NCBI GenBank assembly: GCA_036345935.2
Contig: JADWOT020000006.1
Span: forward strand, 21,344,967-21,408,966
DNA from: Taenia hydatigena
Taxonomy: Eukaryota > Platyhelminthes > Cestoda > Cyclophyllidea > Taeniidae
Direction: 5' to 3'
DNA length: 64,000 bases
The notes beneath the pieces are model-generated. The model searched no databases. It saw nothing but the letters and a program-made list of their open reading frames with translations, and was not told the DNA's origin. Positions 38,270 to 49,590 of the stretch are shown here, in pieces. Both the position numbers and the translations under genes were made by a program. Each line of letters begins with the position of its first letter. The first letter of the stretch is position 1.

Positions 38270-40169
38270 GGTGGGCTTGGCAACTTACCTTACTGAATCG
38301 ATCAGATAGATGCATTCGCGTTATGGGCAGAGGTGGAGACTTCTTCATCATCTCCTCCAACGGTGCGGCTTCAGCAAGGAGCTTTTTCAACGAATTCCTC
38401 TTCGCCACCATTTCTTGCAAACTCTACTCAAGGAAAAAAGGAAGCTAGGAGAGAGGAATATGCCAAGGAAGGCAGAATGGTAGCAGTAGTGGTAGTTGAA
38501 GGAATCGACAGCACCTAGTTCACCAGCATTACCACTCACCGAGATCCGTTCCAGCGATACGTATGTATCTTGAGCCTTGTTGACCTCTACGAAAAGATCC
38601 GTGATCCGTCGAACAAGTGGGCCTATCATCTCGTAGCCAGTCACATCTACCATTTCCAGTTTCGCCGTGGCAGTATCCAGCGATTTGCTCGCTGCCATGC
38701 GCAACTCCATCACCGCATCCTCCAAGGAATTAAAAATACCGCCCTTCAACTTCCTCTCCGCCTCCAATGGCGAGGATCCTGACCCGCGTAACTGCTCCAA
38801 ACGCGCCTTCAGCAACACTCTGTGGCGGACCAGGGCGTTCAATTTTACACGGACTAGTAGGCTAAACTGCATAGAGGAAGGGATGAGAGAGGAAATCGTA
38901 ACTCTATGCGACATAGCTTGACTTCCCCAACGCCTTGGATAAACGGTTCAACTAAATCGTGCCACAAACAGATCAAAGATATTTGCAACAGCTGAATAAA
39001 CGGTCAACACTCTTCATCTACTGCAAATCCAACTTCATGCTTTTTCTGTGGAAGCAGAACCGTCCTCCGTCACTATGAATGCATACAAATAGTCAAAGAA
39101 TGTGTACCACTGGCGCTAAAATGCAATAATCACCGATGCCTACATTGTCGCGGTGTTTCCCACGGCACTGTTGGCAGATGTTGTGATGACAGTGATAGCA
39201 AATGTCCAATTCTTTCGCTTCGACTGGTCTTCTACAGGTGCTGCAACGCACAGGGGTACAAGGAGCTTCGCTGGTTTTCTGTTCACCAGTCGATGTCGCC
39301 TTAACGCACTCTCCATTGTTCTCCGCTTGCTGCTTCAGCTCCTGATCTTGCTCCTGCCTCTGTTGCGATGAGAGGGGAGAGAGCTTCGCTTCAATGGTGT
39401 AGTTGGGGCGCAGCTCAGTCACATCGAACGTCGCGTGACAATGGATGCAGCGCGCTGTCACGGCTTTGGTGTGGGACAGCAGGCAGGGTCTCAAGCAGAA
39501 CGTGTGCCCGCATGGCAGGAGGTAGGGATCTCTCATCCTTCTCGGCACAATGGAAAATACAAGCAAAGTTCACTGATTTGTTGCACGGAAATGTGCTCAT
39601 TTTCTTGATGCCTGGCATTCTGACCCTGAAATGGGACACATTTCTACGCCGCCTTATTTCTCAACGCTGTTGCAATTCACTGCCGTAGTTACGACCGCAA
39701 GGGAAGCCGTGTTAGGAAATCCATGAACCACAGCAGAGTTGGAGACGTACACACACCCTACTTCCCGTTTGAGTCGCACCTCCATTTTACAGCCGCTACG
39801 CTTGGCCAACTATGCGCTTTTTAATGGAACCCTACAGACTCCGCTGGACCAATTCCTCTCGAAATACGATGCCCTGGTTTCTGACCTTCCCACCCCACCC
39901 ACTTTCAGCCGCATGAAGGGCAGTAACAATTTATTTTCATTTCAATTTAAACGACACACGAATATGCAAAACGTAGCAGCTGAATCACTCAATGAATTAT
40001 TTATGTGAATGTCAATTATCTGGCGAATAAGTACCACACTAACTATCAATCAGCACTGCCCCATCCCAATACACCCTATTAGTTTCACGATAAAAAGGTC
40101 AGTATTTACGCACGCAACTCACAACTTCGTGCAAACTCCGCAAACGAGGTCAGAATCTGCCGTAGCCAT
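36035..40169 (-). CDS. TRIM-like RING/B-box/coiled-coil protein with three RRMs (paralogue D)
   Basis: Eight exons, 627 aa: 40169-40123, 39540-39144, 38866-38540, 38423-38289, 37804-37701, 37452-37150, 36679-36368, 36293-36035; every junction keeps frame. RING uses residues C10, C13, C26, H28, C31, C35, C47, C50; note three residues between C31 and C35. The B-box-like finger (about 112-146) reads CSTC...CYHC...CQQC..KH. Two coiled-coil exons cover 149-302. RRM A (about 351-427) has RNP2 LYVGGL and RNP1 RCFAFVTF; RRM B (about 462-540) and RRM C (about 555-622) are weaker. The stop apparent after RRM A lies in a GTAGG donor. By family knowledge the RING suggests E3 ligase activity and the coiled coil dimerisation; RNA-guided ubiquitination is inference. 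I know of no described TRIM protein with a triple-RRM C terminus. Start chosen from agreement of four first exons. Confidence 0.8.
38244..38269. repeat. (CA)n microsatellite in intron 4 of paralogue D
   Basis: About 13 CA units, 20 bp from the exon 4 donor at 38289. Confidence 0.9.
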
Positions 40170-40260
40170 CGCTTCGCCAAACCCGCCCCTTGTCGAGTGG
40201 CAGGGCACGACTCACGCAACAATTTCATGCTGGCAAGCTCTTTTACCAATATCTGCGTAA

Positions 40261-40265
40261 CCAAT
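40261..40265 (-). promoter_or_regulatory. CCAAT box of paralogue D
   Basis: CCAAT in GTAACCAATCA, 92 bp upstream of the ATG at 40169. Same context and similar distance as in paralogues A and C1. Confidence 0.5.
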
Positions 40266-42291
40266 CATTGTAAAGCGTTGTTTCAGTTCAGCCAATTATA
40301 GCGTTGCAGCGTTCGCCGAATCTGATTATTACGCGCTTGATCACAACTGATCCTATCCATTTGCGAAAAATGTTGAGCATTTTTTAAACCCAATTTTCTT
40401 TTGTTTATTTATTTTACGACTTGATATGCTACTAGCTGACTGGCGTTATCTTCACACTTTGTCAAGGTCAGCGATGCTTTTGTGATTGGGTGCTTAGATG
40501 TTGATTAGTCTTGACAACCCCTTTGCTGCACTTGGAAGAAGCTGGGCATTTTGGTGGTGTTTTTTCATTAACACTTATGGGTACAAGCTGGATGTTTGTA
40601 GTCTGCGGGCATTGTTATATGAACCTCTTGGAAAATGCTCTTTACTCCCTTTTCTGTGCTCACTTCGCATAGGCTGTGGTTGGAATTAAACGCGTACTTC
40701 ACTTTTAGTCTTTTAACGGTAATGCGTGGTCGGTTTCGGTCATGCTTCTACGATTTTATGCCAGTGGCTGTGTCTGTTTGAATGCTGGATTGGCTCTCCC
40801 TCTTTTAAGCATTCTAAGGGATCTTGTCAACTGTGGCTCCACTGGAAGCCATTCAATTTCACCTTAGGGCACAGACACGCTTCCATGCTTGCGGTTATTA
40901 GGGCAGACTGCCTATTTGGGATTTCTTGAACTAAGTATTTGTACGTATCCAGGGGGGCATAGCGTCGCGAATTCCAATCCCACAACCGCTTTTAATCAAA
41001 ATGCTTTACCGCGGATTTTATTTCCATTGGGATTGTTTAGCACCAAGAATTGCCTCAAAGTATGTGTACCGCTGTATTCACACTATCCTCCAGTGCCTTC
41101 TCGCTGCTAAGTATATTTTGAGAAGAATCCCTATGTACTCTCCAGCTTTGTTGCGCTAAATGCGCGAATTCTAGTCGCATTTGCCAGATCGCCTTTAGTG
41201 AGGCGCGCGTCGTAAAGTGCTCCGTCTGCCGTTCATCATGCGCACAAGTAGAGAGCCGGAATATTCTTTGAGGAATGTAGCATTGCAGTAGAGTTGTGCG
41301 GTTGTTAGCGTTCGTTTCCTTACCCACAGCTTTCCTTTCCAAATTTGTGCAGGTGTAAACGATTTCTCCTCCCCTCTATTTCTACAACTCACTGAATTCT
41401 CTTGGGCCATTGATCATAAATTAGCGCAATAATGGCAACTTGCCACACTTCCATGTTATCAAGCATATTCAGTCGTTCTTAACTTGATGCAGCGTCTGTC
41501 GTTCCCAATGCGTTCCTGATAGCGGGCAGTTATGAGCCACTGCTCCAAAAGCAACTGAACGAATCTGACAGAAGGCTTCAATATCCTCGTAATCAGTTTG
41601 ACCTTGATTTATGGGTGGGGTAGCCCCGATCCACATTCGTCTGTTTGGTTCAACTGACTGACTCGTGTCTATTCCTTATGCCACATGAAGTTATGGAACG
41701 TTGAGGGTTATTTAAGCCCAGTACGTTATCGTGCTGAAACACCAAGCTGATCAAACTTTTTAGCGTGTGAGAATGATGTTCAAAGCTAAAAGTAGATTGG
41801 TCGTGACTGTGGTGGTGGGCCTCGGCTCATAACCTCTATTCTTTCAGTGTTTCGGATATCTACTCCTGGAAGCTTGAAGAGTGTAAGACTTGCCCTGCCT
41901 CATCTAGCAAAAGGCACCTCGTTTTTTTAAAATTGTAACTGTTAGCTGCCGGAGACTAAGTGGGTCACATTTAATTGCACAAACGTTTTGAAAGGCATTT
42001 ATTTCAAATGTGACACGTCCAATGCAGAGGTGTCAGCGGCGGACTTGCTACTACAGCATAGGTATGATCCCAATATCAGCGCTACCGAACTAACCGATTT
42101 AAATGCTTCTCAAAACCCCATAAAAATTTAGTTTTTTTCGGATTTGGAAAAAAAATGCTTGGCACAATGTCTTGCACCACTATTTGGTGCCAATAGCTGT
42201 TCATGGCGACGAATACATTTCACATCTGAGGTAGGAAAATAGGGAGGGGAATTCGAAGATATCAGGAATGGAGAGGGGAATGCCTACGCGT
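40266..42291. other. Intergenic region
   Basis: No gene recognised. The second copy of the 28-bp TCAAGGTCA-containing string lies at 40462-40489, about 300 bp upstream of paralogue D. Confidence 0.3.
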
Positions 42292-43247
42292 CTATTCATC
42301 GGTGGGATCTTCAGTCCTCCAAATGGTGAGGTTGTCGCGTAAAAGTTGGAGAATAAGGGCGACCTCAGATTGAGCCTCGACATCTGCGTCACCGAGTGCT
42401 CTAAGCGCCTGTTCTAGTGCCTCCCTTGCCAGCAAACATGCTGCGGTACGATCACCGATTATTTCGAAGAGAAAGACGGAGTGATTGAGCGATAGACCGA
42501 GACGCACCGAATTCATTGGTGTGAGAACCTCTTTTGCCAGTGTCGAGGCTTCGGCGTACGCCTTCGCAGCCTGCAATTGATGTTCTGCCTTCTCTCCATC
42601 CACTTCCGCCTGATAGCGATGGTAATCTCCACGCCTGCCAACCCAAATCGGTGATAACTCATCGATTCCACCCCACCATTTTTTGCTCCCAGCCCCACAA
42701 GGTAATAACAACTCACATTTTCAATAGGAAGACTCCATCCTCATCTCGAGTGGCGATTTGATTTGCCAAAAGCTGGATGACCTCTTGACACTGGTTTAAA
42801 ATTTCATCCTTTAGCTGTGTCCGAACTCGACGTACTAGACCAGCTATGGTGAAGTTCCTTGCGCTGGGCAAAATCTCCGATGTGGCACGCCAGGCAGTGC
42901 GCAGTCGACCGGTAGTGTGCTTGTACGCGACAGAGAGGCGATTTCGTTCATCCATCGACAATTGCTCCTGAGCTGCATCGCGCAACTTCACCACAGCTTT
43001 CACCTCTCCCACCATTTCTAAAGAAGAGGAAGAGGAGCTCTCATCTGACGATGATGATGGGGACATAAAATGCTTTTGGTTTAAATCCTAGGATCATCGA
43101 AACCATTTTCACTCATTTCGGGGCATCAATGAATGGTGGGTAGGGTAAAGGGATGCAACCAGATGACTCACCAGAATAGAGCTCCAATACTTCGTAGATG
43201 CGAGCAAGCTCATTGTGCTCCGCCAGTATACTCGCTGAATCGACCAT
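42292..43247 (-). CDS. 14-3-3 family protein, divergent
   Basis: Three exons, 239 aa: 43247-43172, 43017-42717, 42634-42292; phases agree. 14-3-3 proteins are cytosolic dimers that bind phosphoserine/threonine peptides. Visible landmarks: VAYK with the phosphate-contacting lysine (about 58), the following arginine (about 65), the RY pair in HRYQAEV (about 132-133), the RLGLSLNHSVF helix, and the C-terminal LLRDNLTIW signature. Length is slightly below the usual 245-250 aa. The N-terminal dimer helix and several helices are quite divergent (VGEVKAVVKLRD for the usual segment), so this is likely a lineage-specific isoform rather than the epsilon or zeta type. It runs away from the ABC transporter gene that starts about 1 kb to its right on the other strand. 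Confidence 0.85.
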
Positions 43248-44305
43248 AGGATGAGAAATACAGGCGCTGGCACCAGTGCAAGCGCATAAATAGGTTGGTT
43301 GCCTCGCGCACTTTCTCACTACCTGGTAAGGTCGCTCGATGCAAGATGTTCATTCGATCCACTAGCGTGGTATGCTGGCTGCAAATCTGTCGTTTTGCGG
43401 TGCAAACCGATGCTATCACGCCTTGGCACCTATAGGGTACAACTCATCTGTCCTCAAGGCGTTATGTGGGCAGCGAACTAAGCGCACCACTGCTAGAAGG
43501 CAATTATTCCTGTAAAAGATGGTAGACTGGTCCATAAATCGCCAAGAATACGCAATTCGACGGGCAGTAATCTGCTCTGCGAGACAAACACAAATTAGTG
43601 AAATCGTTATAATCGTCCACAGTTGATGAGTGGTGACAGTGGGGGTATGTTGAATGCGTACAATTAGCAACTGTTCAGTTGAGGACCTGGGTTCGATTGT
43701 CTCTAACCATTTAATTGAGAAGATTGTAATTAATTCACTAACTCTTCATTTGATCATTTGTATAGCAGAGGGACGAGAAAGTAGACAATTAAGATGGACG
43801 AAATTGAACGAGATGCTGAAACACTTGCCTGTCAGCTTTATACGCATTTCACAAAAACTCCTACCTTACTGTTAGGCTTTCCAACTGCTGAGTAGTATGT
43901 ACTTAACGAGGCCATGAAATATAGTATTTTGTGCCAACAAATTCAATTGGTGCTGGAATATGCAATAATTTGACTTTCCAAACCTGACCACTAATGTTAA
44001 TTTACCTCACATAAATTAATAAGGAGGGAAATCTGCACAATAGATTCCGAAACATTAAAAACTTCGAGGTATCTTTGGAGCCCTTGATGCAGCAGTTCTA
44101 AGTCATACTAATCCTTTTAGTCAAATGAATGCAGCACTAAAGCTACTGAATAACACCACTTGTTCGGGAGAAAACATAACAGTTACGTAAAGTCACTTTA
44201 ATTGAACATTAGATAACTGATATGTTCGACGTGACCTTTAAGCTGAAGGTTACCCCCATTAGCCTCTGATATGCAGCCTAAGTTCATATAGAGTCGTGTC
44301 CGATC
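43248..44305. promoter_or_regulatory. Divergent intergenic region between 14-3-3 and ABCB8-like genes
   Basis: About 1.06 kb separate two start codons on opposite strands, so both promoters should lie here. No TATA box or other motif stands out clearly. Confidence 0.3.
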
Positions 44306-47300
44306 ATGTTGATGTATCGGTACTTGCTGGGTCTGGCGAAACCGGTAGCAATAAGGTCTTATCAACGAATTCATACAAGGCTTTCGGATATTAGATCCGT
44401 GAATGCAATTCGATTCCATGTCAGGCGGAACTTCCGATCTTACGCATCTTTCAGTTTATGTGCAGCAGGTACCGCTGCCGTCTTTTCAATCTCTTCTCAT
44501 ATCAACGATGCTTTTACCAATGAAGAGTCCTTACAACCAATGCCTAGTCTAGATACAGTAGTGGGGAAGTCTAGTGGAACTGTGCCGGCAAATACACTCA
44601 CTCTAAAAACGCTATGTTCCCTTATTTTTTCCGACCTGACGTATTTGATATTTGCAGTTTTGGTAGGCAAAAATAGTACGTGATTAATTTAAGGGTGCAT
44701 TTGGGGCGGCATATTACAACATCCGCATTCCTATACTGTTGGGTGATCTCATAAATGTTCTTGCCCAATTCGCTCATTCCCGTTCCGTCCCTGCGACTGC
44801 CCTCAGATCGCCTGCCCTTCGACTGTGTGGGGTTTTTTCACTGCAGGTTAGCTTTTTGTCAAGATTAGTCTCTTCGTTTTTGTAAACTTCCTATGCCATT
44901 TCTACTGTGAATGAAATACTTCCTCCATTGTAGTCACTATGCACATTTGCGTATATTGGCTTCCTGGCAACTGTGGGTGAGCGTGTTGCTTGTCGTCTGC
45001 GGAACATACTCTTTGAGCATGTAATATATCAGAAAGTGCGTTTTTTCGATGAAAAGACCTCCGGTTGGATTATTGAAAGGTGGTGATTCCCTATTTTTTT
45101 CGCGTTTCGCACTTTTCCACTCTTCTTTTAAGCTGAGTTGCGAAGGGAACATAATTCTGCATCATTGTTTTCGCTATTGAACTTTTTGATGCAGTGATTT
45201 GTATACTAATTGCAGGATATTCTTGCGCATCATGCTCCTTTTCAAATTTGATACGAGTCTTTTTGCGGGGCTTGTTTCCTCCTTGTAGAATAACAGCTGA
45301 TGTGCAAGACTTCAAGAGCTCTTTCAAATTTTGCGTTTCTCAAGGCCTTCGAAGTGGGGCTCAGGTAAGTTCTCTACCGCACTTAGATTGCTTGATTTCC
45401 GACGCTTGGGAAAACACTGCTTTTACGTTTGTTCAGCATCTGTGGAACTGGTCCGCTATAAAGGAGGTCGCTTTTCGATTCTTCAGGTCATTGGATCGGG
45501 CATTGCCATGTATATGATATCGCCAACACTAACCGCCGCTCTAATGGGATGTCTTCCACTTGTGTTCTTTGTTGGCGGCCTAATCGGTAACCAACTACGT
45601 CGCATGAGTCATGCTGCTCATGACAAGGTTTATCCTCTGTGTGTTATGTTAGCGCCACTCATGTCATTCATTTAAGTAGTGTGTGTTTTTTCACAGAGCA
45701 ACGCGACCACCGAAATCGCAACGGAGGCCTTTACTCACATTCGCTCCGTCAAGTCACTGGCAATGGAAGATCAAATGGTGGAGTACGCCTGTTTTTCTGA
45801 TTGCTATTGGCAAATCAGAATGATCACTTCACGAAATGTCTAATCCTCCTTCCAGGCACTATCGCCAGGGAACAGGCGAGGCGTGCCGGTTACACGAAAA
45901 CTTGGGCTACGGGATCGGATGTTTTCAAGGCCTATCCAACTTCGCAGTTAATGGTGAGTGGATAAAGGACTTGATGGTTTTGGGGATGTCAGAGTTCTTC
46001 CTGCCTCTTTATGGGGTTTTACCCAAGGAAAATCTCCTTTTTTGAAAGCGTAACTCAATTCTTATTTCCCGACATAGGATTGGTGCTGGGAGTGCTCTAC
46101 TTAGGGGGAAACCTAATAAATCGAGGCGACATGGATGCTGGTCAGCTGATGGCCTTTCTGGTGGCTGCGCAAGCTGTCCATCGATCACTCACTCAAATTT
46201 CTCTCCTCTTTGGTCAGGTCATCAGAGGTAGCTCGGCCGCTGCACGCATCTCAGAGGTGGGTTGCCTAAATTGAGCCAATTTTTGGCTTTGTAGAATACG
46301 AGGCGTTGCTACGCTTTTCAAACAAGGCTTCGCTAACAGGCAGAACTCATTCATTCACTCACCTCTTTTATTCGTTTTATTGCCTCATCGTTGATGTCTA
46401 GAAAAGTGTTGGATCCTTGTAATTATTGAGCCATTCAAAGTTGTTTTGTGCTGGACCCAATTATTGACTCGTATTTTTACTGTTCTCGGGAATTTGGCCA
46501 TCTAAAGCAAGCGATCTCTTTGAGATGTCTGCGAATGTGACTCGATTTTCCTCGCAAGAGATAAAAACACTATGGAAAAATGCTATTTTGAATGTCACAA
46601 CTTCCCTGCCTTACTATCAGCTTTGTTTTGTAGCTTCTCTCCTATCCCCTCGCCAGTGAGGCTCCTGCCTACAAAAGTGGTCTTCGCATACTCCCTTCGA
46701 CAGCCGCTACAGCTTCTGCCCCCGTGATTCGCTTTGAAAATGTCACCTTCAGCTACCCTAATCGTCCCGAGGCTGTAGTGTTTAAAGATCTCAGCTTTGA
46801 AATTCCCGCAGGCAAAGTGGTTGCAATCGTGGGTGAATCCGGTGCAGGTCAGTTGGATTTCTTCACATTCTGCCTTCTATTGTTAAACAGAGCCGAAATT
46901 GGTATAGCCCATGGCTCTGGCGTCAGTTTTTGCACTAACCGTTCAAGAAAGCTGTTTAAGTGCTCAACTAATTAGATACGAAATATGTACGCGATAAGTT
47001 CTCTGGACGAACAGAAACTTCAACCTTCACAGACATGTTAAGGTGCGTTACCGATGGGCGGTGCAGATTGTGTTGGACTATCCCAGTGCAAGCATCATTA
47101 TTCATGGGGGAAGGAAACAGTTGTAGTGTGTGCACGTAACATAACGTAGTAATTAACGAAGAAAAACTCTGATCCATTAGGGAGTTCTGAACCCAGCAGG
47201 CTCCGCCTGTGGTTCGACGCAGGTATAGTCAGCCGCTCGGCTAGGTTAAGCCACCGGAATTGTTTGAATGGTGTTGACGTTTTGAGAACAACTAATCGTA

Positions 47301-49087
47301 TGTATTTATGTGATTCACAATCTTGGTCGCGCTGAAGGTGCTCCTCCACATTGTTTACCAGTTATCCAGTGCCATAACCATTTGCTCGTATTAAGGAACG
47401 CTCGATCTTGGAAGCCTGATAGAGGTGGAGGCAAAATGTGGCACTGTGCTGAGTCAGCTTTTTGATAAGGAAAAGTAGGACTTTCTGAGTTTTACCATCT
47501 CACGTCGCAATTTTGAAATCAAAACGAATATCACATCATTGGAAGCTTGCGGGTTCGTCACTGACGGCTCAGAGAAGCCGGTCAACCTGGGATGGTTTTG
47601 GTCGTCTTAGCTAGTTAATTTGACACCGAGCAAACGCAGAAATGTAGCAGCAGAGAGATATTTGGCAGTAAATTTGTGAAGCTTCCATCATTTTGCCATT
47701 TTTTTCGTAAACGAATCTGAATGCCTCGATTTGATTTAAATAAACCGATGGAAGTAGATACCCGATGTCACGTCTATGGAGACTGATGCCAGTATTGATG
47801 CGACTTCTAAAATTAGGACAACCGCCGCGTTTCATTTTAAAGCTTTACTTATCCTTGGTATCGTAGACGGCGCCAGATCCTGTGGTGATAGTGCATGAAA
47901 TTTTTTTCTCTGCAGAGCTGGGCCGATTGTGTATGAATGAGTGCATTCAAGCAGGAATATACAAGTAAATCTTAGAAGCTAGGCCTTGATACCTATCTCT
48001 ACTCTGACTATAAGAGGTTGAGGAGACATTTTTCGGAAAGATGAAAAAAAAACTGACATTTTCGTCCACAATATATTCGATCCATTATCTGTACAGGTAA
48101 ATCGACGGTCTTAGCCCTGTTGGAGCGCTTCTACGAGCCTCTTTCGGGTCGCATCACTCTCGATGGAGTGGATATTCGTGCTTTTAGCCTGACGGAGCTA
48201 CGCGGTCGCCTGTTGGGCTACATCAGTCAGGAGCCCGAGGTCTTTCATACCACTGTGCAGGAGAACATCCGTTGTGCCCGTCCCACGGCCACGAAGGCCG
48301 AAATTGTGGCTGCAGCGGTAGTTGCACAGGTGGACACCTTTGTACGAGACCGTCTTCCCCAGGCCTATGACAGTATGGTTGGTGGTGGCTCCAGTTCCAG
48401 CTCCGCGGGTCTCAGCGGGGGCCAGCGACAACGCCTGGTGATTGCTCGTGCGCTCCTCAAGAATGCTCCTATTCTACTGCTTGATGAGGCCACCTCAGCA
48501 TTGGATGCAGAGTCAGAATTTCAGGTGCAATCGGCACTGCAAAATGCCATGCAGGGTGAGTGTTTGGTCTCTTCTCTTACTAGATTTCGATATTAAAGGC
48601 TGTTTTCTAAGGCTACTGTAGTGTCGACATCTGATTTACAATTGCACTTGCGTTGGATTTATTAATCTTTAGTTCCTTTTTATTTTCTCTACTAAAAGGA
48701 AGGACTGTTTTGATAGTTGCGCATCGACTGAGCACGATCCGTTGCGCCGACCTCATCATTGTTATGCACAAGGGTCGTATTGTCGAGGTAAGCTCCTCCA
48801 TTTCGAACTCTGGTGTCGTATAACCTAAAGTGTGTTTCTTTTGCCTCCAATCTCCTAACTTATTTTAACGGTATTGAGGGATAGGCACGATTGGGTCACA
48901 TTTCTACTCAGTTTGCCTAGATTTGGTAGTAGCGACATAATTATAGAATTTTGGGCTCTAGGAAAATTGTTTGCGTTTTTTTGTTTGATAGCAAGGAACT
49001 CATGAGGAGCTAATAAGAAAAAGGAGCCGCTACTACAAGCTTCTACAACGCCAAGGCAAGGATGATGAATTGAATGCTTTCTCCTAA
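44306..49087 (+). CDS. ABCB8: Mitochondrial ABC half-transporter, ABCB8-like
   Basis: Twelve exons, 697 aa: 44306-44662, 44694-44846, 44934-45079, 45289-45364, 45487-45627, 45697-45782, 45856-45953, 46078-46256, 46634-46847, 48097-48555, 48699-48787, 48992-49087; all phases fit. ABCB8 is an inner-membrane half-transporter linked to the mitochondrial ATP-sensitive potassium channel and iron export. The N terminus is Arg-rich and acid-poor, as expected of a transit peptide. The transmembrane part carries [11 protein letters not shown] and SQGLRS, close to ABCB8. The ATPase part has Walker A GESGAGKS (479-486, split by a 1.25-kb intron), signature LSGGQRQR (from 589), Walker B ILLLDE (D613, E614) and AHRLS. 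A serine run just before the signature is an unusual insertion. Intron 1 is only 31 bp. Human ABCB8 is of similar length. Confidence 0.9.
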
Positions 49088-49197
49088 TCTGTGATATGCC
49101 TCTTCCCACAATTCCTGTGTAGTCTACTATCTGTACTCTATAACATGAATCAAGTAAAAACTTTGAGGGAATGTGAAAAATTGCAAAAGCTGATTTT

Positions 49198-49590
49198 CTA
49201 GATCCACTGCCAGCGTAGCCCTTCTAGGTGTCGGGACGAGTTGGATTGGTCGCTGGCCCTCGCAATCACCTGACCATCACAGCTCAAGTCAACTGTGGTG
49301 TGGTAAGGGAGAACCGGAAGCGACTTTTCTTCATAGCTAGAAGGCAGGAAACTTCAGTGATTAAGCGTTGAGAATTATTCGCTCGCCAACTTATGCTCTA
49401 CAATGAATTGGATCCTTGAGAGCGCACTCAATGTGTCTGGGGGCAGAGATGCTGAGGGGCTCTCCTTCCCATTGCGTTTCAGATGGTTGAAGCTGTGGTA
49501 AGTCACATCAGAGTAGTTGGAAGTCCTGTCATAACCCTGGTGAAAGGATGTTGAGCCTATGTCAAACTGGCATTTGGGGTGGTGCTCACT
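49198..49590 (-). CDS. 3' end of an unidentified gene (two exons)
   Basis: Exons 49590-49391 and 49336-49198, separated by a 54-bp intron. The first has a strong acceptor (TTTCCTTGCAG) and starts in phase 0; it ends in phase 2, which the next acceptor (CTTCTAG) continues. The second ends with a stop after the string LEGLRWQWI. Together they encode about 112 residues with a good protein-like composition. I do not recognise the family. Upstream exons were not found between 49.6 and 50.7 kb; they may lie within or beyond the zinc-finger gene at 50.75-51.4 kb, which has the same strand. It is tail-to-tail with the ABC transporter, whose stop is at 49087. Confidence 0.5.

Noticed and set aside
43680..43700. 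tRNA B-box-like string GGGTTCGATTG
   Set aside because: No cloverleaf or A-box can be drawn around it; the same holds for GGGTTCAAATCTC near 50350.
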